Made by a program: the position numbers and the translations under genes
Assembly (NCBI RefSeq): GCF_047946665.1
Contig: NZ_CP172312.1
Coordinates: forward strand, 2,356,001-2,420,000
DNA from: Allohahella sp002354735
GTDB taxonomy: Bacteria > Pseudomonadota > Gammaproteobacteria > Pseudomonadales > Oleiphilaceae
Length of the DNA stretch: 64,000 nt
Direction: 5' to 3'
Notes under the pieces: model-generated
Database searches by the model: none
What the model was told of the DNA's origin: nothing
What the model saw: the letters and a program-made list of their open reading frames with translations, nothing else
Shown: piece after piece, positions 8,900-18,431 of the stretch
Layout: every line of letters starts with the position of its first letter
Numbering within the stretch: the first letter of the stretch is position 1

Positions 8900-9757
8900 T
8901 TAACCGCCGTCAGAAAAAGTATCGCAGTCTTCGACCCGGCCACTGCTGTAGCCGCGCTTGAACCAGTCCATGCGCTGCTGGGAGGTGCCATGGGTAAAGC
9001 TTTCAGGAACGATATAGCCCTGGCTGCGCTTCTGAAGTCGATCGTCACCAACGGCACTAGCGGCAGCGAGGCCTTCTTCCAGATCACCCGCCTCGAGCAG
9101 AGACCGTTTCTGATCAGCATTGTGCGCCCAGATACCGGCAAAGCAATCCGCCTGTAACTCCTGGCGGACAGAGAGCGCATTCACTTCGGCCTCAGATCGC
9201 CCCTGTCCCTGCTGCTGCACCTGTGCGGAGACACCCAGCAAGGTTTGCACATGATGTCCGACCTCATGAGCGATTACATAAGCCTGTGCAAAGTCACCTG
9301 GCGCACCGTAGCGCTGCCCAAGATCATCAAAGAAGCTAAGGTCCAGATACACCTTCTGATCAGCTGGACAGTAGAATGGCCCCATGGCTGCCTGCGCAAA
9401 GCCACAGGCTGATCGAACCGAGTCAGAAAATAACACCAGCCGCGGCTCTTCATAGCTGCCGCCTTTGCTCTCAAACAAGCTATGCCAGGTCGTTTCGGTG
9501 TCGCCGAGCACAGCTGCAATGAACTGTGAGTGTTCATCGTTCAGCTGTTCAGGCGCCGTCGGTGCAGACTGCTGCGAACCTTGTCCGGAACCGGGGTCCA
9601 CCAATGTGCCTATGACTGCCGGATCAACTCCGAAATACATAGCCACCAGAATCAGTACGACGGACCCAAGGCCACCACCCAGCAGGCGCCGCCCGCCGGA
9701 GCTGCGTCCGCGTCTATCCTCGACATTGCGGCTACTCCGCAGATTTCTCCATTTCAT
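8900..9757 (-). CDS. ypfJ: YpfJ-family neutral zinc metallopeptidase
   Basis: The 285-residue protein begins with a basic, Arg/Gly-rich segment and one membrane helix (about residues 27-45), followed by an acidic/Gln-rich linker and a globular domain. The zinc motif HEVGHH (about residues 164-169) is preceded by FAQAYVIA and followed by ADCFAGIWA, which supplies the third ligand region; this pattern defines the YpfJ/neutral zinc metallopeptidase family. The enzyme should be anchored in the inner membrane facing the periplasm. The physiological substrate is unknown. Confidence 0.9.
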   Translation of the reverse strand: MKWRNLRSSRNVEDRRGRSSGGRRLLGGGLGSVVLILVAMYFGVDPAVIGTLVDPGSGQGSQQSAPTAPEQLNDEHSQFIAAVLGDTETTWHSLFESKGGSYEEPRLVLFSDSVRSACGFAQAAMGPFYCPADQKVYLDLSFFDDLGQRYGAPGDFAQAYVIAHEVGHHVQTLLGVSAQVQQQGQGRSEAEVNALSVRQELQADCFAGIWAHNADQKRSLLEAGDLEEGLAAASAVGDDRLQKRSQGYIVPESFTHGTSQQRMDWFKRGYSSGRVEDCDTFSDGG

Positions 9758-9784
9758 TCCAGTCTCGCCTCACCTGTTGATACC

Positions 9785-11218
9785 TCAGGTACGACCATAC
9801 GTGTCTTCGAGGCGAACGATATCATCCTCGCCGAGATAGCTGCCGGATTGAACCTCTATCAACTCGAGCGGAATCACGCCAGGATTTTCGAGGCGGTGAG
9901 TCACGCCCAGCGGAATGTAGGTGCTTTCATTCTCACTGAGTAGCGTGTCTTCACCACCACGGCTAACCAGTGCAGTGCCACTGACGACGACCCAGTGCTC
10001 AGCACGATGATGATGCTTCTGCAGGGACAGTCTGCCCCCTGGCTTAACCTGAATACGCTTGACCTGGAAACGCTCACCGAGTGCGATACCCTCGTAGGTA
10101 CCCCATGGCCGGTGCACCTTCTTGTGGAATCGATGTTCATCACGCGCCTTGGCGCGCACCTGCGCAACCAGCTTCTTGACATCCTGGACCCGGTCCATCG
10201 CAGCTACGAGAACGACGTCGTCAGTTTCCACGACGACATGATCCTGCAGTCCGATGGCAGCGATCAGCCGGCCCTCTGAATGCAGATAGCACCCGCTGAC
10301 GTCCTCGGTGATCACATCGCCTCGGGCGACATTGCCATCAGCATCCTTGCTCTGCATTTCGTACAGTGCCGACCACGAGCCGACATCACTCCAGCCGGCG
10401 TCGAGCGGAACGACGAGGGCCGAGTCAGTCTGTTCCATCACCGCATAGTCAATCGAATCATCGGGGCAGGCATTGAATCGAGCCTCATCGACTCTCAGGA
10501 AGTCGAGATCTCGGGTCTTGCCAGCAAAAGCCGCCTGGCAAGCCTCATGAATCTCCGGTCGAAACTTTTTCAGCTCTTCGAGAAAGCGCGCAGCCCTGAA
10601 GACGAACATGCCACTGTTCCAGAGATATTCGCCCGAAGCTACGTAACGCTCCGCCGTCGCCTGATCAGGCTTCTCGACGAACTCGGTGACCCGCATAGGC
10701 GTACTATCGTCAGCAGCACGCCCCTCCGCTCTCTCCGAGCGGATATAGCCATAGCCTGTGTGCGGGCTGTCCGGAACGATTCCGAAGGTCACCATTGCGC
10801 CTGATCTGGCGGCCTCGACTGCCGTGGCCACTGCTGCCACAAAAGTTTCGGTACCGGTAATAACGTGATCGGCCGGCAACACCAGCAGCATGGCATCCGG
10901 ATCCGTCTCGAGGGCTTCGAGGGCAGCCAGCGCAATCGCCGGCGCTGTATTTCGTGCACTTGGCTCCAAGATGATGGCATTGCCGCCGGTGCTGGCCTTG
11001 AGCCCCTGATTCTGCAAAGTCGCAGCGACCAGGAAACGGTGCTCCTCGTTACTCACGATCAGCAGCCTGTCGGCCTCGAGCTTGCCAATCCTTGCGATGG
11101 TTTCCGCAAGCAACGAGCCCGCATGAGTCAGACTCAGGAACTGCTTGGGAAAGGCTTCTCTGGAAAGCGGCCACAGACGGGTGCCAGACCCGCCGCATAA
11201 AATGACACTGGTTAACAT
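9785..11218 (-). CDS. manC: Mannose-1-phosphate guanylyltransferase / mannose-6-phosphate isomerase (bifunctional)
   Basis: The enzyme makes GDP-mannose for surface polysaccharides. The 477-residue protein has the nucleotidyltransferase signature GGSGTRLWPLSREAFPKQF at residues 9-27, the FVEKPD motif, and a C-terminal cupin domain (about 345-470) with the PGGRLSLQKHHHRAEHW metal-binding segment that carries isomerase activity in the AlgA/ManC type. It stands alone rather than inside an alginate or O-antigen cluster, so the polysaccharide it serves cannot be named. Confidence 0.94.
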   Translation of the reverse strand: MLTSVILCGGSGTRLWPLSREAFPKQFLSLTHAGSLLAETIARIGKLEADRLLIVSNEEHRFLVAATLQNQGLKASTGGNAIILEPSARNTAPAIALAALEALETDPDAMLLVLPADHVITGTETFVAAVATAVEAARSGAMVTFGIVPDSPHTGYGYIRSERAEGRAADDSTPMRVTEFVEKPDQATAERYVASGEYLWNSGMFVFRAARFLEELKKFRPEIHEACQAAFAGKTRDLDFLRVDEARFNACPDDSIDYAVMEQTDSALVVPLDAGWSDVGSWSALYEMQSKDADGNVARGDVITEDVSGCYLHSEGRLIAAIGLQDHVVVETDDVVLVAAMDRVQDVKKLVAQVRAKARDEHRFHKKVHRPWGTYEGIALGERFQVKRIQVKPGGRLSLQKHHHRAEHWVVVSGTALVSRGGEDTLLSENESTYIPLGVTHRLENPGVIPLELIEVQSGSYLGEDDIVRLEDTYGRT

Positions 11219-11379
11219 CCTGTGATCCTGTCGAAGTGTTACGGCGCGCCGGTGGCGCCAGTCAATCTGGTCAGTAAGTCTACATCACTCTTGGCAAGTC
11301 TGCCGCAGGCGAGCATATCTGCTACAACTACTGATACCGCCGATTTGGACAAGCGCCTAAACTAGCCGCTTCCAATGGA

Positions 11380-11682
11380 ATGCCAGAAACGGAGACCGGA
11401 GTGCCGGCACAAGCGACACCAATTCGACATCAAAGTGTGCGACGTCAGAACGCGCAGTTCTACAAAGCAATGTTTGCCACAGCCTTCATCGGCTTGCTAG
11501 CGCTCGCAGGTAGCGATAGAGGCCTTCCCGCCCCTCCCACTCAAGTGGTCAGTAATGGTGAAGACACTTCACGAAGGGCTGCACTGCGGGAACATATGGA
11601 GTGGCTGTCGGTCGAAAAGTTCAATCCCGATTTTGTATCGGAGCCAGTCAGAATCCTGACCAGCACCTTCGGGGCGCGCTGA
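11380..11682 (+). CDS. Small hypothetical membrane protein
   Basis: A 100-residue ORF I do not recognise. It has a basic N-terminal stretch (RHQSVRRQNAQFYK), one hydrophobic segment (MFATAFIGLLALAG, about residues 31-44) and a polar tail. The ATG at 11380 has no clear ribosome binding site; a GTG at 11401 is preceded by GGAGACCGGA at good spacing and may be the true start. It stands divergent from manC with a 160-base gap. Coding status is moderately likely from its position and the membrane segment only. Confidence 0.45.
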   Translation: MPETETGVPAQATPIRHQSVRRQNAQFYKAMFATAFIGLLALAGSDRGLPAPPTQVVSNGEDTSRRAALREHMEWLSVEKFNPDFVSEPVRILTSTFGAR

Positions 11683-11756
11683 AGACGTCCCGCTTACTCC
11701 TGAGCCAGGCGCTTGCGCTCAGCACTTGATACGGCGCCTGGAACTCCGACCTGAGT

Positions 11757-12743
11757 TCAGGCCTTGGCCGTCACTCTGACTACAGCCTTCCCGACCAATT
11801 TTCGTTGAGCCATGTTGTCGATCGCTTTAGGCGCATCGGCGAAATCATAGATTTCGTTCACCTTCGGCTTGAGCTGGCCATCATTCAGCCATACACCCAA
11901 CTGCTTGAAGTTGGCAAAATTTTCTTCAGGAAACTTTTGCGCAAACGCACCCCAGAATACGCCGACGAGCTGGCAGCCTTTCAGCAGGGTGAGATTTGCG
12001 GGAACCTTCGCAATATCGCCGCTGGCGAAACCGATCACGAGATGACGACCGTTCCAGCCCAGTGAACGGAGGGCGGTTTCTGTCTTGTCACCACCTACTG
12101 GATCGTAAACGACGTCTATCGGATCGTTCTTGGATATCGCCTTGAGTGCGTCCTTGAAGTCGTCCCGACCGTAGTTGATGAACTGATCGGCACCTGCGGT
12201 CTTGGCTGCTTCAAGTTTCTCGTCACTACTGGCAGCAGCAATCACGTAAGCGCCCATGGCCTTTGCAATCTCCACCGCAGCAAGCCCCACCCCGCCGCCA
12301 GCACCCAACACAAGCACGCGCTCTCCAGCCTGGACGTCTGCACGCTGCTTGAGTGCATGCATGGAAGTGCCGTAGGTCATCATGAACCCTGCGGCGGTCA
12401 AATCATCCAGGCTCTCCGGCGTCGGCACGATGTTAGCTGCACCCACCACGACCTTCTCGGCAAAGCCACCCCAGCCAGTCAGTGCCATCACCCGATCGCC
12501 AGCCTTGAAGCCTTTCACCTGCTCGCCCACTTCCAGTACTCGACCGCTGATCTCGCCACCCGGGCTGAATGGCAGCGTTGGCTTGAACTGATAGTTGCCT
12601 TCGATGATGAGTGTGTCAGGAAAGTTGAGCCCAGCCGCGGCGACTTCTATCAACACACCCTTGGGATTCAGCTTGGGATCGGCAGTCTCTTCAACAACAA
12701 GATTGCTCGCAGGTCCGAGCGTCTTACATAGAACGGCTTTCAT
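11757..12743 (-). CDS. NADPH:quinone oxidoreductase-like MDR-family enzyme
   Basis: The 328-residue protein is a zinc-free medium-chain dehydrogenase/reductase. It has the N-terminal GroES-like domain with GLNFPDTLIIEGNYQ near residue 35 and LPFSPGGEISG, and a Rossmann domain with VLVLGAGGGVGLAAVEIAKAMGA near residue 145. The zinc-binding residues of alcohol dehydrogenases are absent, as expected for the quinone oxidoreductase branch. The natural substrate (quinone, enal or enoyl-CoA) cannot be told from the sequence. It sits just before mtnA on the same strand with a 54-base gap to the mtnA end. Confidence 0.88.
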   Translation of the reverse strand: MKAVLCKTLGPASNLVVEETADPKLNPKGVLIEVAAAGLNFPDTLIIEGNYQFKPTLPFSPGGEISGRVLEVGEQVKGFKAGDRVMALTGWGGFAEKVVVGAANIVPTPESLDDLTAAGFMMTYGTSMHALKQRADVQAGERVLVLGAGGGVGLAAVEIAKAMGAYVIAAASSDEKLEAAKTAGADQFINYGRDDFKDALKAISKNDPIDVVYDPVGGDKTETALRSLGWNGRHLVIGFASGDIAKVPANLTLLKGCQLVGVFWGAFAQKFPEENFANFKQLGVWLNDGQLKPKVNEIYDFADAPKAIDNMAQRKLVGKAVVRVTAKA

Positions 12744-12797
12744 GAATCACAATGCTCCTCGTGTTTTTGTAGCCCGAGTCTACCCCAAGCCAGCCAC

Positions 12798-13934
12798 TCA
12801 ATCGACGCCAAGCTTCAGCTCGGCAATGCTTTCACGCCGGGGCCTGCTGATGACGCCACGCTCGCTGACGAGATAATCGACCAGTGCTGCCGGTGTCACA
12901 TCAAAGACCGGATTGATCGAACGCACACCGTCGGCGGCGAAGCGGCGATCTGCGATCTCGATGATCTCACTGCCCGGGCGCTCCTCGATTTCGATCTCTG
13001 AACCATTCGCCACACCGGGATCGAAAGTACTCGTTGGCGCCACCACCATGAACTTCCATCCGTGATAGCGCGCCTGGACCGCAAGGCCATAGGTGCCGAT
13101 CTTATTGACCACATCGCCGTTGGCAGCCACACGATCGGCACCAACGATGACCCAGCCAGGTTTTGTTGATCGCGCCATCATCGATGCGGCAGCCGAGTCG
13201 ACGATCAGCGCACACGGTATACCTTCGCGTTGCAGCTCCCAGCTCGTCAGTCTCGCGCCCTGCATCCAGGGCCGCGTTTCATCCACGTAGACCAGCTCGA
13301 CCATCTGCTGCTCATGCAGGCTGCGAATCACGCCGAGCGCTGTACCGTGGCCACCGGTCGCCAGGCTGCCAGTGTTGCAATGGGTCACAATAGGCTGCGC
13401 CTGACCGCCCTTGGCAGTGGAAGCAATCAGCTCGGCGCCATGTCGGGCCATGAGCAGATTGTTCTGCAAATCTTCATCGTGAATCGCCACCGCTTCTTCG
13501 GTGAAACGCTTGATAAACGTCTCGGCAGCGCTGCTGCCTTCGTCTAGCGTGGGCAGCAGATCCTCGAGACAGCGATTCATGCGTCGGATCGCCCAGAACA
13601 GGTTTACCGCAGTGGGTCTGGACGCTGCCAGCAATTCGCTGGCCGCATTCACGGCAGCCTGGATCGAGCCCTGACTGCAAGGCGGACTGCCCGCACCGAC
13701 AGCAGCTCTGGCAGCCAGCACCATGCCATAGGCTGCACTGATGCCGATGGCCGGTGCCCCACGCACGACCATGGCCCGGATGGCATCTGCGACGGCAGCT
13801 GCCGAATCGCAAACGATCCATTGCTCCCTTAATGGCAAGGCGCGCTGGTCGAGCAGGTGTAGGGCCTTATCGTCCCAACGAATGGCTGTGACTGCGTCCG
13901 GGGATATGGCAGGCGTTTGTGATGAAGATGTCAT
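12798..13934 (-). CDS. mtnA: S-methyl-5-thioribose-1-phosphate isomerase
   Basis: MtnA converts methylthioribose-1-phosphate to methylthioribulose-1-phosphate in methionine salvage. The 378-residue protein shows the family's RGAPAIGISAAYG segment, THCNTGSLATGGHGTALGVI with the catalytic Cys, and VIVGADRVAANGDVVNKIGTY with the catalytic Asp. The frame is open 42 codons further upstream, but those residues do not fit the family, and the ATG at 13934 (MTSSSQTP, then AIRWDDKALHLLDQR) gives the normal length. It is divergent from mtaD, which acts earlier in the same salvage route, so the roughly 200-base gap probably holds both promoters. Confidence 0.95.
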   Translation of the reverse strand: MTSSSQTPAISPDAVTAIRWDDKALHLLDQRALPLREQWIVCDSAAAVADAIRAMVVRGAPAIGISAAYGMVLAARAAVGAGSPPCSQGSIQAAVNAASELLAASRPTAVNLFWAIRRMNRCLEDLLPTLDEGSSAAETFIKRFTEEAVAIHDEDLQNNLLMARHGAELIASTAKGGQAQPIVTHCNTGSLATGGHGTALGVIRSLHEQQMVELVYVDETRPWMQGARLTSWELQREGIPCALIVDSAAASMMARSTKPGWVIVGADRVAANGDVVNKIGTYGLAVQARYHGWKFMVVAPTSTFDPGVANGSEIEIEERPGSEIIEIADRRFAADGVRSINPVFDVTPAALVDYLVSERGVISRPRRESIAELKLGVD

Positions 13935-14136
13935 GATCTGGCAGTTACTCCGGCAGGTGCTAAGTGGGTACGGGCAGGATGATTTTCTGTATACTTCTGT
14001 GAATGTTACAACGCACCGCAGATACCGGATACGAGTAGACATGGAGTATACAGCAAGCACTCGCGCAGAATCACCGACGGCGCCGCCCGATCATGGCCAG
14101 CATGGTCTGACTGCCCTCGATGATAGCGGACAGGCC

Positions 14137-15477
14137 ATGAAGGACCGAAATTCACAGCCCGCGACCGAGCTCATCGTACCGCGCTGGCTCATCACCATGG
14201 CCGGCGGCACAGCGCAGGTGCTCAGTGAGCAGGCAGTTGCAGTCGCCAGTGCTGACATCATCGCGGTCGGACATGCTGCAGAGCTCAGGCAGCAGTATGC
14301 GGGAACGCGGGTGACTGAACTTCCCCATCATGTGCTGATACCAGGACTGGTGAACGCTCACGGTCACGCAGCAATGACCTTATTCCGCGGACTGGCCGAC
14401 GATCGCGATCTCATGACCTGGCTTCAGGAGCATATCTGGCCTGCGGAAGCCGCACATGTTTCTGAGCAGTTCGCTACTTGTGGTGTTGAGCTGGCTATTG
14501 CCGAGATGCTCCGTAGCGGCACGACCTGTTTTTCCGACATGTACTACTTTCCGGAAGTCACGGCCAAGGTCGTGACGCGCCTGCATATGCGCACGCAGAT
14601 CGCATTTCCAGTGCTCGATTTTCCAACTGTCTGGGCGAGCGACGCCGACGAATATCTGCGCAAGGGTACCCGTCTGCTGGACGACTATCGCGACGATGCG
14701 CTGGTCAAGGTCGCCTTCGGCCCCCACGCGCCCTATACGGTATCGGATGAACCGCTGAAACGAATAGCCGTACTTGCGGACGAACTCGATGCCGACATAC
14801 AGGTCCACCTTCATGAGACCGCTCATGAAGTGGAAGAGTCACTGAAGATTCACGGCAAGCGCCCGATACAGCGCCTGGCAGAGCTGGGTTGCCTGACACA
14901 GAACACGCAATGCGTGCATATGACGCAACTAACCGACAGCGATATCGGCCTGCTGCAGACCAGCCACGCCAAGGTCATTCACTCGCCAGAGTCCAACCTC
15001 AAGCTGGCCTCTGGATTCTGCCCCGTGCAGAAGCTGCTCGATGCTGGTGTAGTGGTTGGTATCGGTACCGATGGGGCGGCCAGCAACAACGATCTGGACC
15101 TGCTGCTCGAGATGCGCACGGCTGCCCTCATAGGCAAGGCCGTAAGCGGCAATGCTGCGGCCGTTTCGGCATCGGCGGTGCTGAACATGGCGACGCTCGG
15201 TGGCGCGACAGCTCTGGGCCTGGCCGACCGTTGCGGCAGCATCGAGGTTGGCAAGGCGGCCGATCTTACCGCCATCACGCTGACAGACCCATCGGCACAA
15301 CCCTGCTATGATCTGGTCTCGCACCTTGCCTACAGCGTAAATTCCCGTGATGTCAGCGATGTATGGGTCGGCGGTCGGCGACAGCTGGAGCGGGGTCTGC
15401 TTGTCGGCATCGATACTGATCGTCTGCTGGCCGAAGTCGGTAAATGGCGGGAAACCATCGCGGGCAGCAAGGGATGA
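14137..15477 (+). CDS. mtaD: 5-methylthioadenosine / S-adenosylhomocysteine deaminase (TRZ/ATZ family)
   Basis: This amidohydrolase deaminates methylthioadenosine to methylthioinosine, the first step of the Pseudomonas-type salvage branch leading to MtnA. The protein (446 residues from this start) contains the metal motif GLVNAHGHAAMTLFRG, VHLHETAHEVEES, the HSPESNLKLASG segment and GIGTDGAASNNDLDLL with the metal-binding Asp. The frame is open back to 13741, but the upstream codons overlap the antisense mtnA start and are not family-like. ATG 14137 gives typical length; ATG 14041 (32 residues more) is an alternative. The neighbours match the P. aeruginosa order mtnA-mtaD-ubiG-mupP-yciK. Confidence 0.92.
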   Translation: MKDRNSQPATELIVPRWLITMAGGTAQVLSEQAVAVASADIIAVGHAAELRQQYAGTRVTELPHHVLIPGLVNAHGHAAMTLFRGLADDRDLMTWLQEHIWPAEAAHVSEQFATCGVELAIAEMLRSGTTCFSDMYYFPEVTAKVVTRLHMRTQIAFPVLDFPTVWASDADEYLRKGTRLLDDYRDDALVKVAFGPHAPYTVSDEPLKRIAVLADELDADIQVHLHETAHEVEESLKIHGKRPIQRLAELGCLTQNTQCVHMTQLTDSDIGLLQTSHAKVIHSPESNLKLASGFCPVQKLLDAGVVVGIGTDGAASNNDLDLLLEMRTAALIGKAVSGNAAAVSASAVLNMATLGGATALGLADRCGSIEVGKAADLTAITLTDPSAQPCYDLVSHLAYSVNSRDVSDVWVGGRRQLERGLLVGIDTDRLLAEVGKWRETIAGSKG

Positions 15478-15562
15478 TCAAAATCGACCATTGACCGGCT
15501 CGTGGCACCGACACCACCGATCTCGGTTTGCATATCTTCTTTAGGGACTTCAGGACAGGATA

Positions 15563-16345
15563 ATGACTCAGCAGAGTAGCTCACAGGAACATGGCAGCGT
15601 GACAGCACACAGTGCTGGCGGTCAGGACCAGGTGGTCAGGATGGCCAATGTAGATAGTGCCGAGATCGCGAAGTTCGACGCACTGGCGCACCGCTGGTGG
15701 GACCCCCAGAGCGAATTCAAACCACTTCACGACATCAACCCGCTTCGGCTCGATTACATCAACGAGCGAGCCGAACTTCCGGGCCGGAAGGTTCTCGATG
15801 TGGGCTGCGGCGGTGGCTTGCTGAGTGAAGGCATGGCGAGATTGGGCGCACACGTGACCGGCATCGACATGGCTGAAACGCCACTCTCGGTCGCCCGCCT
15901 GCACAGTCTGGAAAGTGGGGTCGAGGTCGAATACCAACAGCGTACCATCGAATCGATGCTGCCTGAGCACGCGGGCAGCTTCGACGTTGTGACCTGCCTG
16001 GAAATGCTCGAACATGTGCCGGACCCTGCTGCGATCGTCAAGGCCTGTGCAGAACTGGTCAAGCCGGGCGGGCATGTGTTCCTCTCCACCATCAACCGCA
16101 ACCCGAAATCATTTCTCTTCGCCATCGTTGGGGCGGAATATGTGCTTCGCCTGCTTCCGCGCGGCACCCATGAGTGGAAGAAATTCATCACCCCCGCTGA
16201 GCTCGGCAAGGCGGTCAGGGCTGCAGATCTCGAACTTCGCGAACTCACCGGGATGACCTACAACCCGCTTACCAAAGTGTACAGCCTGGGCAAGGACGTA
16301 GACGTCAATTATATGATGCATGTGCAAAGGCCGGAAAATGACTGA
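15563..16345 (+). CDS. ubiG: Ubiquinone biosynthesis O-methyltransferase UbiG
   Basis: UbiG catalyses both O-methylation steps of ubiquinone synthesis. The 260-residue protein has ALAHRWWDPQSEFKPLHDINPLRL, a segment specific to UbiG, then SAM motif I VLDVGCGGGLLSEGMARLGA at about residues 75-94 and CLEMLEHVPDP. The N-terminal 25 residues are polar and not conserved in the family, but ATG 15563 is preceded by a good AGGACAGGA ribosome binding site; ATG 15641 would give a more typical length. Its end overlaps the start of mupP by eight bases. Confidence 0.96.
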   Translation: MTQQSSSQEHGSVTAHSAGGQDQVVRMANVDSAEIAKFDALAHRWWDPQSEFKPLHDINPLRLDYINERAELPGRKVLDVGCGGGLLSEGMARLGAHVTGIDMAETPLSVARLHSLESGVEVEYQQRTIESMLPEHAGSFDVVTCLEMLEHVPDPAAIVKACAELVKPGGHVFLSTINRNPKSFLFAIVGAEYVLRLLPRGTHEWKKFITPAELGKAVRAADLELRELTGMTYNPLTKVYSLGKDVDVNYMMHVQRPEND

Positions 16346-17048
16346 GACAGCAGTCCGTCTGAAACGAATTCCGGCGGCCGTACTGTTCGACCTTGACGGC
16401 TGCCTTATCGACACTGCGCCCGATTTTCACCGCGTAGTTAATCTGCAGCGCGAACGCTATCAGCTGGCGCCACTGGATTATTCACAGGTTCGTCCGGTGG
16501 TATCTTCAGGCGCCAGAGCGCTGATCGGTCTGTCGTTCGGTATCGACGACAGCCACGATAGCTATGCTGAAAAACGTCAGGAGCTGCTGGATCTGTATCT
16601 TGAATATATCCGAGTCGACAGTCAGCTTTTCGAAGGCCTCGAAGCGGTAATCGAGTGCATCGAAAGTCGAGATATCAAGTGGGGCATCGTGACCAACAAG
16701 CCCCGCATCTACGCGGAGGCACTGCTCAAGGCAATGTCTCTGGATCAGCACTGTGGGGTGCTGGTCTGTCCTGACGACGTCAGCCGTACCAAGCCGGACC
16801 CTGAACCGCTGTTTCTGGCCTGCCAGCTACTGGGCGTCGAGCCGGCAGCCTGTTGGTATCTCGGTGACCATGTGAGAGATATCCAGGCTGGCAATGCGGC
16901 AGGCATGTTCACGATTGCTACGGCTTACGGCTACGTGGATGCGGGAGAAGATCCTTCGGCCTGGAACGCCGATCTCTGCATCCATGCCCCTGACGAGTTA
17001 CTTGGCTACCTGGAGGCATTGCCTCGCACCACCGGAGCCGCTCATTGA
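16338..17048 (+). CDS. mupP: N-acetylmuramic acid 6-phosphate phosphatase MupP (HAD family)
   Basis: A HAD-superfamily phosphatase of 236 residues with motif I DLDGCLIDTAPDF, the TNKPRIYAEALL motif II region, a lysine region at RTKPDPEPLF and motif IV GDHVRDIQAGN. Such proteins are often annotated as phosphoglycolate phosphatase; the ubiG-mupP-yciK order matches the Pseudomonas locus where the gene was shown to be MupP of the cell-wall recycling route to UDP-MurNAc. The anmK/amgK/murU partners are not in the window, so the assignment rests on family and synteny. ATG 16338, overlapping ubiG, fits better than the in-frame ATG at 16320. Confidence 0.8.
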   Translation: MTETAVRLKRIPAAVLFDLDGCLIDTAPDFHRVVNLQRERYQLAPLDYSQVRPVVSSGARALIGLSFGIDDSHDSYAEKRQELLDLYLEYIRVDSQLFEGLEAVIECIESRDIKWGIVTNKPRIYAEALLKAMSLDQHCGVLVCPDDVSRTKPDPEPLFLACQLLGVEPAACWYLGDHVRDIQAGNAAGMFTIATAYGYVDAGEDPSAWNADLCIHAPDELLGYLEALPRTTGAAH

Positions 17049-17072
17049 TTATGATTAAAAGGAACCCCCACC

Positions 17073-17828
17073 ATGTTTAGTTATCAGGCACCCAGTGATC
17101 TTCTGAAAGAGCGGGTCATCCTTGTGACCGGTGCAGGTTCCGGTATTGGCCGTACCGCGGCGCTGACCTATGCGCGTCACGGTGCAAGTGTCATCCTGGT
17201 AGGTCGCACGATCAGCAAGCTTGAGTCTGTCTACGACGAAATTGAGGCGGCGGGCGGTGCCAAGCCGGCCATCTTCCCGGTCAATCTAGAGAGTGCGCTT
17301 ACTAATGATTACGACCAGCTCGCGGTGGCCATCGAAGATACTTTCGGTCGTCTCGACGGTTTGCTGCATAACGCTGGCGTGCTCGGCCAGCTGACACCGC
17401 TTGAGCAGTATGATCCTGATAGCTTCAACCGGGTTATGCAGGTCAATGTGCATGCCGAATTTCTCATGACACGTGCACTGATCCCTCTGCTGAAGCAGTC
17501 ACAGGACGGCTCACTGGTGTTCACCTCATCGAGTGTCGGCCGCAAGGGTCGTGCATATTGGGGCGCCTACAGCATCTCCAAGTTTGCCGTGGAAGGCATG
17601 ATGCAGGTGCTGGCTGAAGAACTGGGCAGTGCAGTACGTGTCAACAGCCTGAATCCTGGCGGTACACGCACAGCCATGCGAGCGAACGCCTTTCCCGGCG
17701 AGGATCCTGAATCCCTGCCGACTCCGGAAGATATCATGCCCGTTTATCTCTACCTCATGGGGGCAGATAGTCGCGGCATTAGCGGCCAGACCTTCTCTGC
17801 GCGCGAAGGTGCCCCAGGCAAGCATTGA
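17073..17828 (+). CDS. yciK: YciK-type short-chain dehydrogenase/reductase
   Basis: The 251-residue protein has the SDR cofactor motif VTGAGSGIGRTAALTYA near residue 19, the HNAGVLG motif, the catalytic Ser in FTSSSVGRKG, and YSISK for the Tyr/Lys pair. HNAGVLGQLTPLEQYDPDSF and the overall length match YciK. The substrate of YciK is not established. The gene follows mupP with a 24-base gap that contains AAAGGAACC as ribosome binding site, so it belongs to the ubiG-mupP-yciK operon. Confidence 0.92.
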   Translation: MFSYQAPSDLLKERVILVTGAGSGIGRTAALTYARHGASVILVGRTISKLESVYDEIEAAGGAKPAIFPVNLESALTNDYDQLAVAIEDTFGRLDGLLHNAGVLGQLTPLEQYDPDSFNRVMQVNVHAEFLMTRALIPLLKQSQDGSLVFTSSSVGRKGRAYWGAYSISKFAVEGMMQVLAEELGSAVRVNSLNPGGTRTAMRANAFPGEDPESLPTPEDIMPVYLYLMGADSRGISGQTFSAREGAPGKH

Positions 17829-17859
17829 TTTCATAAGCTCGACAAAATAGGGATGCAGT

Positions 17860-18378
17860 ATGATTAACCTAAGGAAAATCGCGCCCATGGCGCTCGGCAA
17901 TGCACGCAAAATTGGGAACAAGGTTGGCGCGGTTGCCAGCGGACTGGGCCTCGCCGCCATTCTCGGCGGCTGTAGCGGCACGCCACCGACTGATCTCGGT
18001 GTCGATGGTGACAGGCTTAAACCATGCCCGGACAAGCCCAACTGCGTGAACAGCTTCGCAGCAGCAGATGATACGGACCATCACATTGCGCCGCTCGCTG
18101 TAAAGCAGCCGCAGGAGGACTGGCAGGCCTTGCAGGCGCTGGTCGATAAAACTGACAACGCCACCATTGTGTCGCAAAACGACGGCTACATGAGGGTGGA
18201 ATACAAAAGCAGTCTGTTCGGCTTTGTGGACGACGTCGAGTTTCTGCTGGTCCCTGACGCTCAGCAGATTCACGTTCGCTCTGCTTCACGTATGGGCTAC
18301 AGCGACCTCGGCGTGAACAGGGAACGCATCGATGAAATCAGAGCAGCGCTCGGCAACTATAGTGTCTCGCCTGACTGA
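17860..18378 (+). CDS. DUF1499 family lipoprotein
   Basis: A 172-residue protein with a signal sequence ending in a lipobox LGGC (Cys about residue 38) after a basic N-terminus, so it is probably a lipoprotein. The mature part contains the DUF1499 core: LKPCPDKPNCVNSFA, then RVEYKSSLFGFVDDVEFLLVP and VRSASRMGYSDLGVNRERI. No molecular function is known for the family. It follows yciK by 31 bases and ends tail-to-tail with ccmI. Confidence 0.88.
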   Translation: MINLRKIAPMALGNARKIGNKVGAVASGLGLAAILGGCSGTPPTDLGVDGDRLKPCPDKPNCVNSFAAADDTDHHIAPLAVKQPQEDWQALQALVDKTDNATIVSQNDGYMRVEYKSSLFGFVDDVEFLLVPDAQQIHVRSASRMGYSDLGVNRERIDEIRAALGNYSVSPD

Positions 18379-18431
18379 TCGGCTGACTTAACACGCGTTG
18401 ACGAGAAACCAGCCTGCCGCCGCAGCCCCAC

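Noticed and set aside
13741..14136. Long N-terminal extension of the mtaD frame
   Set aside because: Most of the extension is antisense to the mtnA start and does not resemble the amidohydrolase family.
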